A DNA stretch of 6,240 bases. Source: Actinomycetota bacterium. GTDB taxonomy: Bacteria > Actinomycetota > Actinomycetes > Nanopelagicales > Nanopelagicaceae. A program made the position numbers and the translations under genes. Shown piece after piece: positions 1 through 3,731 of the stretch. The notes under the pieces were generated by a model. That model did no database searches and was not told the DNA's origin. It was given only the letters and a program-made list of their open reading frames with translations. The DNA lies in assembly GCA_010028225.1 (NCBI GenBank), contig RGOY01000073.1:1-6240 (forward strand). The letters run 5' to 3'. How positions within the stretch are numbered: the first letter of the stretch is position 1; every line of letters starts with the position of its first letter.

Positions 1-594
1 GATCCTGCGAAGTTAGATATCGCTCGCGGAACACTTCGAGCACGCTCTGGTGCGCTCTTAATGTTGGCGCTACCAGGTGGTGCATATATCTACCAAGGCG
101 AAGAGTTAACTCTTCCTGAAGTTCGCGATATCCCCGAAGATCGTCTAACAGATCCACGATGGAAAATGTCTGGGTACACCGATAAAGGACGAGATGGATG
201 CCGTGTTCCAATTCCGTGGACTATGAAGGAAGAGAACGCTTTCGGCTTCTCTCATCATCATTCAGTGAAGATCGATGAAACGTGGCTCCCGCAACCAAAG
301 TGGTGGGGATCGTATTCGGTGGAATCACAGGAGAAGAGTCAAGATTCTTCTCTCACTATGTATCGAAAGGCTCTTGCCATTCGCCGAAGTGAAAGCGGTC
401 TTGGCGATGGTCCGATGAAGTGGGTGGACCTTGGCGATGAAGTACTCGCTTTCGAGCGTCCCGGGAATTTTCTCTGCGTTGTTAATTTTGGCGGGCCGGT
501 AGCTCTTCCGAAAGGCGAGGTTCTTCTTTCAAGCGGTCCGCTTGATCGTGGAAACTTACCTTCAGAGACTGCAGTTTGGATTCGAATCTCTTGA
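1..594 (+). CDS. aglA: Alpha-glucosidase (GH13 family), 3' partial fragment of the gene
   Basis: The frame is open from base 1 to a TGA stop, giving the last 197 residues; the start is off the left edge. The fragment begins in the last part of the (beta/alpha)8 barrel: 'LALPGGAYIYQGEEL' (residues 22-36) is the conserved strand-8 region of GH13 alpha-glucosidases. It is followed by 'GRDGCRVPIPW' (about residues 61-71) and 'WLPQPKWWG' (about 92-100), which are characteristic of actinobacterial alpha-glucosidases. The last ~60 residues ('EVLAFERPGNFLCVVNFGG') form the C-terminal beta domain. The family hydrolyses terminal alpha-linked glucose from maltose and similar oligosaccharides, normally in the cytoplasm. 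The catalytic Asp/Glu/Asp residues lie upstream and cannot be checked, so activity and exact substrate are inferred. The next gene follows on the same strand after 26 bp. Confidence 0.93.
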   Translation, partial: DPAKLDIARGTLRARSGALLMLALPGGAYIYQGEELTLPEVRDIPEDRLTDPRWKMSGYTDKGRDGCRVPIPWTMKEENAFGFSHHHSVKIDETWLPQPKWWGSYSVESQEKSQDSSLTMYRKALAIRRSESGLGDGPMKWVDLGDEVLAFERPGNFLCVVNFGGPVALPKGEVLLSSGPLDRGNLPSETAVWIRIS

Positions 595-603
595 GAGCGG
601 GTG

Positions 604-609
604 TAGGGT
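604..609 (+). promoter_or_regulatory. Possible -10 box (TAGGGT) before the MFS gene
   Basis: TAGGGT fits the TANNNT -10 pattern and ends 11 nt before the ATG at 621, which would give a leader of only a few bases. There is no convincing -35 element, and the gene could equally be read through from the alpha-glucosidase gene. Weak call. Confidence 0.25.
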
Positions 610-620
610 CCGAAGACTCT

Positions 621-1784
621 ATGAACATCGCAAAAATCCAAGGTAAGACTGTCAAAACCCTTGCCTCGGTCCAGGTATTGAGTGGTGTGGGAACCGCCGG
701 GACTTTTGCTGCTGGTGCATTACTTCTGGCAGAAATAACTGGATCAGAGACGCTAGCGGGTCTGGCCCAGACAAGTTCCGTACTTGGTGCAGCGGTTCTG
801 GCGATTCCGCTTTCGTCTCTCACATCAATGGGCGCGTTCTTTGCAATTCTGGGTGGGATTGAGGAGAACATCTTCTTGATGCTTACCGGCACCTTCTTAG
901 TGGGCTCAGCATCAGCTGCCGGGTATCAAGCAAGGTTTGCCGCAATTGATCTTGCAGACGCTTCAAATCGAGCTAAACAACTCTCGCTGGTTGTTTGGGG
1001 TGCGACTATAGGTGCGGTCGCAGGTCCGAATCTCATGGAACCTGCAGGTGCGCTCGCCGAGAGCTTTGGTTGGCCCAGGCTTGTCGGTCCTTACATAATT
1101 GCGGCGTCATCGTTGTCACTTGGCGCAGTAGTTATTCAAGTTTTTCTGCGGCCAGATCCCTATCTCCTTGCGAGAGCGGAGAGTGCTAATCCAACTGAGA
1201 GGCGCTCTGCAGTCAGGCCAGCGCTCGCGCATATTCGTTCGAATCCACGAGCACTCTTCGCCATCTTGGCGATATCAATTGGTCATTTATCGATGGTCTC
1301 GGTCATGGTGATGACGCCAGTTCATATGGCACACGTTGATGTCACGCTCACCGTCATCGGATTAGTAATTAGCATTCATGTAATTGGAATGTATGCATTT
1401 TCACCAATCGTGGGTCAACTCAGTGATCGCCTCGGACCTGTCAAAGCAGTTCGCGTGGGAGTTCTGATTTTGCTTGCCTCGATGGTTATCTCAGGATTTG
1501 CTGCTCCTGATGATTCAGTGATGCTTGGAATTGGCCTCTTCCTCCTTGGTCTTGGCTGGTCGTTCACATTAATTGCGGGTTCGGCTTTGCTGAGTGAATC
1601 AGTTGAGACTTCGATCAGGCCTGCCTCACAAGGTGCAAGTGATTTGATGATGAATCTGAGTGCAGCAGGCGGAGGCGCGCTGGCAGGACTGATCATAGGA
1701 ACGTTGAGTTATGGGTGGCTCTGCTTCTTTATTGCAGTGCCCGTGACTTGGCTTGGCATCCGTTCGCTGAAAGTCCGGAAATAG
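621..1784 (+). CDS. MFS transporter, apparently lacking the TM2-TM3 loop
   Basis: This 387-residue protein is almost entirely hydrophobic and resembles the actinobacterial MFS permeases with 'LSLVVWGATIGAVAGPNL' (residues 121-138, TM5 region). The second half has a clear MFS motif A, 'GQLSDRLG' (265-272), between TM8 and TM9. The central hydrophilic loop is about residues 180-208. The substrate cannot be told from the sequence. In the first half, TM2 ends at 'IPLSSLTS' (62-69) and runs directly into 'MGAFFAILGG' (70-79). The usual Arg/Gly-rich motif A loop and the first half of TM3 seem to be missing, so fewer than 12 full helices are expected. The ATG at 621 was chosen because the family begins just before TM1. 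An in-frame TTG at 576 would add 15 polar residues and overlap the upstream gene. No good ribosome binding site is visible. The stop overlaps the likely promoter of the globin gene. Confidence 0.88.
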   Translation: MNIAKIQGKTVKTLASVQVLSGVGTAGTFAAGALLLAEITGSETLAGLAQTSSVLGAAVLAIPLSSLTSMGAFFAILGGIEENIFLMLTGTFLVGSASAAGYQARFAAIDLADASNRAKQLSLVVWGATIGAVAGPNLMEPAGALAESFGWPRLVGPYIIAASSLSLGAVVIQVFLRPDPYLLARAESANPTERRSAVRPALAHIRSNPRALFAILAISIGHLSMVSVMVMTPVHMAHVDVTLTVIGLVISIHVIGMYAFSPIVGQLSDRLGPVKAVRVGVLILLASMVISGFAAPDDSVMLGIGLFLLGLGWSFTLIAGSALLSESVETSIRPASQGASDLMMNLSAAGGGALAGLIIGTLSYGWLCFFIAVPVTWLGIRSLKVRK

Positions 1785-1787
1785 TCT
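1782..1787 (+). promoter_or_regulatory. Likely -10 box (TAGTCT) for leaderless glbO transcription
   Basis: TAGTCT matches TANNNT and ends exactly 7 nt before the GTG start of the globin gene, so transcription would begin at or next to the start codon. The first three bases of the hexamer are also the TAG stop codon of the transporter gene. No Shine-Dalgarno sequence is visible before the GTG, which fits leaderless expression. No convincing -35 box is seen at the normal distance. Confidence 0.5.
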
Positions 1788-1794
1788 TCTCGCA

Positions 1795-2178
1795 GTGAGT
1801 ACAGAGCAAACTCTCTTTGATCGAATCGGCGGCGAAGCAACTTTCGAGCAACTCGTCTCTCATTTCTACGCGTTGGTCTCGGTTAATCCGATTCTCCGCC
1901 CGATGTATCCCGATGATGACTTTCAAGCGGCTGCAGAGAGATTGATGCTCTTCTTAATCCAATATTGGGGTGGACCACATACTTATAGTGAGATGCGCGG
2001 ACATCCGCGCCTTCGCATGCGACATGCTCAATTTCTTATAGATAGCAAGGCTCGTGATGCTTGGCTCGCATGTATGAAGTCTGCGGTCGATGAACTCAAG
2101 ATTGAAGAATCAGATCGAGCAGAACTCTGGAACTATTTGGAGATGGCAGCGCAAAGTCTGGTCAACACCCCAGAGTGA
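1795..2178 (+). CDS. glbO: Group II truncated haemoglobin (trHbO)
   Basis: This is a complete 127-residue 2-over-2 globin, about the family's usual length, starting at GTG. It aligns throughout with mycobacterial GlbO: 'LFDRIGG' (7-13), 'YPDDDF' (38-43), 'QYWGGPHTYSE' (56-66), 'RGHPRLRMRHAQF' (68-80) and 'YLEMAAQSLVN' near the C-terminus. The key haem-pocket residues are present: proximal His F8 is H77, Tyr B10 is Y25, Tyr CD1 is Y38 and Trp G8 is W90. This Tyr/Tyr/Trp distal pocket marks group II globins, which bind oxygen tightly and are linked to oxygen handling and defence against reactive nitrogen or oxygen species. It should act in the cytoplasm or near the membrane. It lies 10 bp after the transporter stop and probably has its own leaderless promoter. 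The downstream mscS gene converges on it. Confidence 0.96.
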   Translation: MSTEQTLFDRIGGEATFEQLVSHFYALVSVNPILRPMYPDDDFQAAAERLMLFLIQYWGGPHTYSEMRGHPRLRMRHAQFLIDSKARDAWLACMKSAVDELKIEESDRAELWNYLEMAAQSLVNTPE

Positions 2179-2230
2179 CTAGGAATCCACTACCAAAGTA
2201 AGTAGCTACAAAGAATTTAGAAAAAAAGTC
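2179..2230. other. Short convergent intergenic region, no clear terminator
   Basis: These 52 bp separate the ends of glbO (+) and mscS (-). The region is A/T-rich, with a run of seven or more A (T on the minus strand) at its right end. Only a weak 4-bp inverted repeat (CTAC/GTAG) is visible. No strong intrinsic terminator can be called. No remnant of the missing MscS C-terminus is recognisable here on the minus strand. Confidence 0.5.
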
Positions 2231-2788
2231 TCATTTTCCTTTTGAACGATTACCTAATTTCAAAATCTCACCATTGCGCAGATACCAAAGAGTCCCATCT
2301 TTGGCGCGTACAGATGTGATGCGTAAACCTACTGATTCGACAATTCCTCGTACTTCTAAAATCTCTACTTCATCGCCGACCCCGTATTGGTCTTCAAGGA
2401 GCATGAAGAGTCCTGCCATGAAATCGCGGATCAAATTCTGTGACCCAAGTCCGACTGCGACGCCGAGGACTCCAGCCGATGCGATCAATGGACCAAGATC
2501 CATTCCAAGCTCGCTCAATACTGTGGAGATAGCGACGAGTGCGATTACGGCGTTAGCGATGCTTCGAAGAACGGTCCCTGCGGTCTGGGCGCGCTCTTTT
2601 TGACGGTTGAGGGAGCGGTTCTTCCCAGGAACAAAGTCTGCGCTAGCCACCCGATTCATCGCCCGGGTTATTGCGCGGGTGGCGATTTGGCGAAGGGTGA
2701 GGGCCAAGAAGATGATGATCAGGATGCGAAGTGGCGCACCGAGGAACCAGTCCAAGAGTTCTCGACCGTTCAAATCCAAGGAATCCAT
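2231..2788 (-). CDS. MscS-family small-conductance mechanosensitive channel, short form
   Basis: The protein has 185 residues. TM helices lie at about residues 12-33 and 75-94. They are followed by the pore-lining TM3 region (99-133), whose 'GVLGVAVGLGSQNLIRDF' has the Gly/Ala pattern of the MscS pore helix, then 'EDQYGVGDEVEI' (132-143). A beta domain runs to 'WYLRNGEILKLGNRS' (168-182). The family releases small solutes when the cytoplasmic membrane is stretched under osmotic downshock. The protein stops right after the beta domain. E. coli MscS (286 residues) continues with an alpha/beta domain that builds the cytoplasmic cage, and that part is absent here. The ATG at 2788 was chosen over the upstream in-frame ATG at 2878 because a GGGGGAAG ribosome binding site lies 2 nt before it and because the extra 30 residues look non-coding. 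It is divergent from the HNH gene. Confidence 0.92.
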   Translation of the reverse strand: MDSLDLNGRELLDWFLGAPLRILIIIFLALTLRQIATRAITRAMNRVASADFVPGKNRSLNRQKERAQTAGTVLRSIANAVIALVAISTVLSELGMDLGPLIASAGVLGVAVGLGSQNLIRDFMAGLFMLLEDQYGVGDEVEILEVRGIVESVGLRITSVRAKDGTLWYLRNGEILKLGNRSKGK

Positions 2789-2790
2789 TG

Positions 2791-2798
2791 CTTCCCCC
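2791..2798 (-). promoter_or_regulatory. Ribosome binding site of mscS
   Basis: GGGGGAAG on the minus strand has its G-run ending 5 nt before the ATG at 2788. It decides this start against the in-frame ATG 30 codons upstream. Confidence 0.7.
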
Positions 2799-2878
2799 GC
2801 CTCTATGGGATGGGACTTTATTGGAACTTTCCCAAAATATCCCGATTTTGTGAGGTCGTTACGGCAATATATGCCCAC

Positions 2879-2897
2879 CAGCGCGAGCCACGCGCTG
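2879..2897 (+). repeat. Perfect 7-bp inverted repeat in the HNH leader
   Basis: CAGCGCG and CGCGCTG flank a 5-nt loop (AGCCA). The stem is mostly G/C and ends 6 nt before the AAGGAG ribosome binding site of the HNH gene. There is no T-run after it, so it is not a typical terminator. It could be an operator or an mRNA hairpin near the translation start. Confidence 0.55.
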
Positions 2898-2903
2898 AGT
2901 CAC

Positions 2904-2909
2904 AAGGAG
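2904..2909 (+). promoter_or_regulatory. Ribosome binding site of the HNH gene
   Basis: AAGGAG sits 8 nt before the GTG at 2918. It sets this start over the much longer open frame that extends back to about 2600 and overlaps mscS. Confidence 0.8.
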
Positions 2910-2917
2910 CCCAAGAC

Positions 2918-3442
2918 GTGTCAGGGAGTAGTCGAACGCTCGTACTGAACGCCACCTACGAGCCACTAGGTGTCGTCTCTGATAGACGCGCGCTCATTTT
3001 AGTTCTCAACAATCGTGCAACAGCGGTAGAGGATTCTGGTCGGATCCTTCGTTACGAACGCGGTGAAGTTGCACTACCTGCAGTGATCAGACTTCATAAG
3101 TTTGTACGCATTCCTTATCGCCACACCATTCCTCTTTCGCGACGTGCGATCTTTGCTCGCGATGGCGGACGATGCGTCTATTGCCAAGCGACTGCAACAT
3201 CGGTTGATCATGTTGTACCAAGGTCTCGCGGCGGAGTTCATCATTGGGAGAACGTTGTCTCCTGTTGCCAGAAATGCAATCACGTCAAGGCAGATAAGAC
3301 TTTGAAGGAATTAGGTTGGAAACTTCGAACACTTCCTCGAGAGCCGGTCGGAGTCGCTTGGCGGATATTGGGTACATCACGTGCTGAGCGCAGTTGGATT
3401 CCTTATCTTGAACCTTACGGCGTCGCTAGCGCTTCGGCTTAA
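2918..3442 (+). CDS. HNH endonuclease family protein
   Basis: This is a 174-residue protein starting at GTG. The N-terminal block 'RTLVLNATYEPLGVVSDRRA' (6-25) is typical of an actinobacterial/bacterial HNH subfamily and confirms the start. The HNH domain covers about residues 78-130: a first Cys pair C86/C89 ('CVYC'), 'SVDHVVPRSRGG' with D97 and the presumed metal/catalytic H98, N112 in 'WENVV', and a second Cys pair C117/C120 followed by N121 and K124 ('CNHVKADKT'). The Cys pairs probably bind a structural zinc, while His and Asn residues hold the catalytic metal. The C-terminal ~40 residues ('AWRILGTSRAERSWIPYLEPYG') are also family-specific. The family is widespread and chromosomal, and its biological substrate is not established. 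No methylase or restriction partner is nearby, so a restriction-modification role is not supported. The small membrane protein gene starts 14 bp downstream. Confidence 0.93.
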   Translation: MSGSSRTLVLNATYEPLGVVSDRRALILVLNNRATAVEDSGRILRYERGEVALPAVIRLHKFVRIPYRHTIPLSRRAIFARDGGRCVYCQATATSVDHVVPRSRGGVHHWENVVSCCQKCNHVKADKTLKELGWKLRTLPREPVGVAWRILGTSRAERSWIPYLEPYGVASASA

Positions 3443-3443
3443 C

Positions 3444-3449
3444 TAGAAT
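3444..3449 (+). promoter_or_regulatory. Likely -10 box (TAGAAT) for leaderless transcription of the small membrane protein gene
   Basis: TAGAAT is close to the TATAAT consensus and ends exactly 7 nt before the ATG at 3457, so the transcript would start at the ATG. No Shine-Dalgarno sequence precedes this ATG. A -35 box is not obvious. The spacing is the same as that of the box before glbO. Confidence 0.55.
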
Positions 3450-3456
3450 CTCGCCC

Positions 3457-3717
3457 ATGAGTTCACTCTTTTCTGCGCTTGCTCTGCCACTGATTTCCAG
3501 CGCCTCAGGTATTCGACAAGAAGATGGATCCATGCCGGGAGAGCCGCTTGCACTTCTTGATGGTCTACTTTGGTTTCTCGTCGCCCCATTACTTATTTCG
3601 GGCTTAGTCTGGATATTCGTCTCGGCATCACATAACCGCTATGCATCGCCAGAAGCGAAATCGCGAAAAGGCAACAAGAGTCAAGGCAAGCGAGACATTC
3701 TTACCTCGATCGAGTAG
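3457..3717 (+). CDS. Small single-pass membrane protein of unknown function
   Basis: This 86-residue protein has no family that I recognise. Residues 4-16 are mildly hydrophobic ('LFSALALPLISSA'), perhaps a short signal-like or membrane-associated segment. A polar stretch with Asp, Glu and Pro follows (about 19-33). One clear transmembrane helix is at about 35-57 ('LLWFLVAPLLISGLVWIFV'). The tail (58-86) is rich in Lys and Arg, which by the positive-inside rule places the C-terminus in the cytoplasm. The ATG was chosen because a -10-like TAGAAT lies 7 nt before it, and it follows the HNH stop by 14 bp. It may be expressed both with the HNH gene and from its own promoter. It converges on pepN with 14 bp between stops. 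That it is a real gene is supported by the tight fit between neighbours and the coherent membrane topology. Confidence 0.72.
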   Translation: MSSLFSALALPLISSASGIRQEDGSMPGEPLALLDGLLWFLVAPLLISGLVWIFVSASHNRYASPEAKSRKGNKSQGKRDILTSIE

Positions 3718-3731
3718 TCCGGCGATTTGCT

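Larger units (their letters stand above)
2789..2917. promoter_or_regulatory. Divergent mscS/HNH intergenic region
   Basis: These 129 bp separate two divergent genes and must hold both promoters. On the minus strand a TATATT at 2871-2866 could be a -10 box for mscS, with no good -35. On the plus strand the only candidate is TATATG at 2868-2873 with a poor -35. The A/T-rich left half contains nested inverted repeats (2807-2843). The G/C-rich right half contains a perfect 7-bp hairpin (2879-2897). Exact promoters cannot be fixed from the sequence alone. Confidence 0.45.

Noticed and set aside
576..620. Earlier TTG start for the MFS gene, overlapping the alpha-glucosidase end
   Set aside because: The extra 15 residues are polar and unlike the family, no ribosome binding site is seen, and the ATG at 621 sits at the expected distance before TM1.
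482..892. Minus-strand open frame of 136 codons
   Set aside because: It lies opposite well-supported alpha-glucosidase and MFS coding sequence, has no recognisable motif and is Pro/Ser/Ala-rich, as antisense frames usually are.
2179..2230. Bidirectional terminator between glbO and mscS
   Set aside because: Only a 4-bp inverted repeat is present, so the A-run on its own does not make a convincing intrinsic terminator.
2274..2603. Plus-strand open frame of 109 codons
   Set aside because: It is antisense to the conserved MscS pore and beta domains, with Ser/Thr/Arg-rich shadow composition.
2789..2878. 30-residue N-terminal extension of MscS from an ATG at 2878
   Set aside because: The sequence is not hydrophobic or conserved-looking, and a strong ribosome binding site directly precedes the ATG at 2788.
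2600..2917. Upstream extension of the HNH reading frame by 106 codons
   Set aside because: It overlaps mscS on the other strand and does not resemble the family, whose conserved N-terminus begins just after the GTG at 2918. That GTG has a good ribosome binding site.
2918..3442. HNH protein as part of a restriction or defence system
   Set aside because: No methyltransferase, second defence component, integrase or transfer signature is nearby. The subfamily looks like a chromosomal housekeeping type and its neighbours are ordinary metabolic genes.
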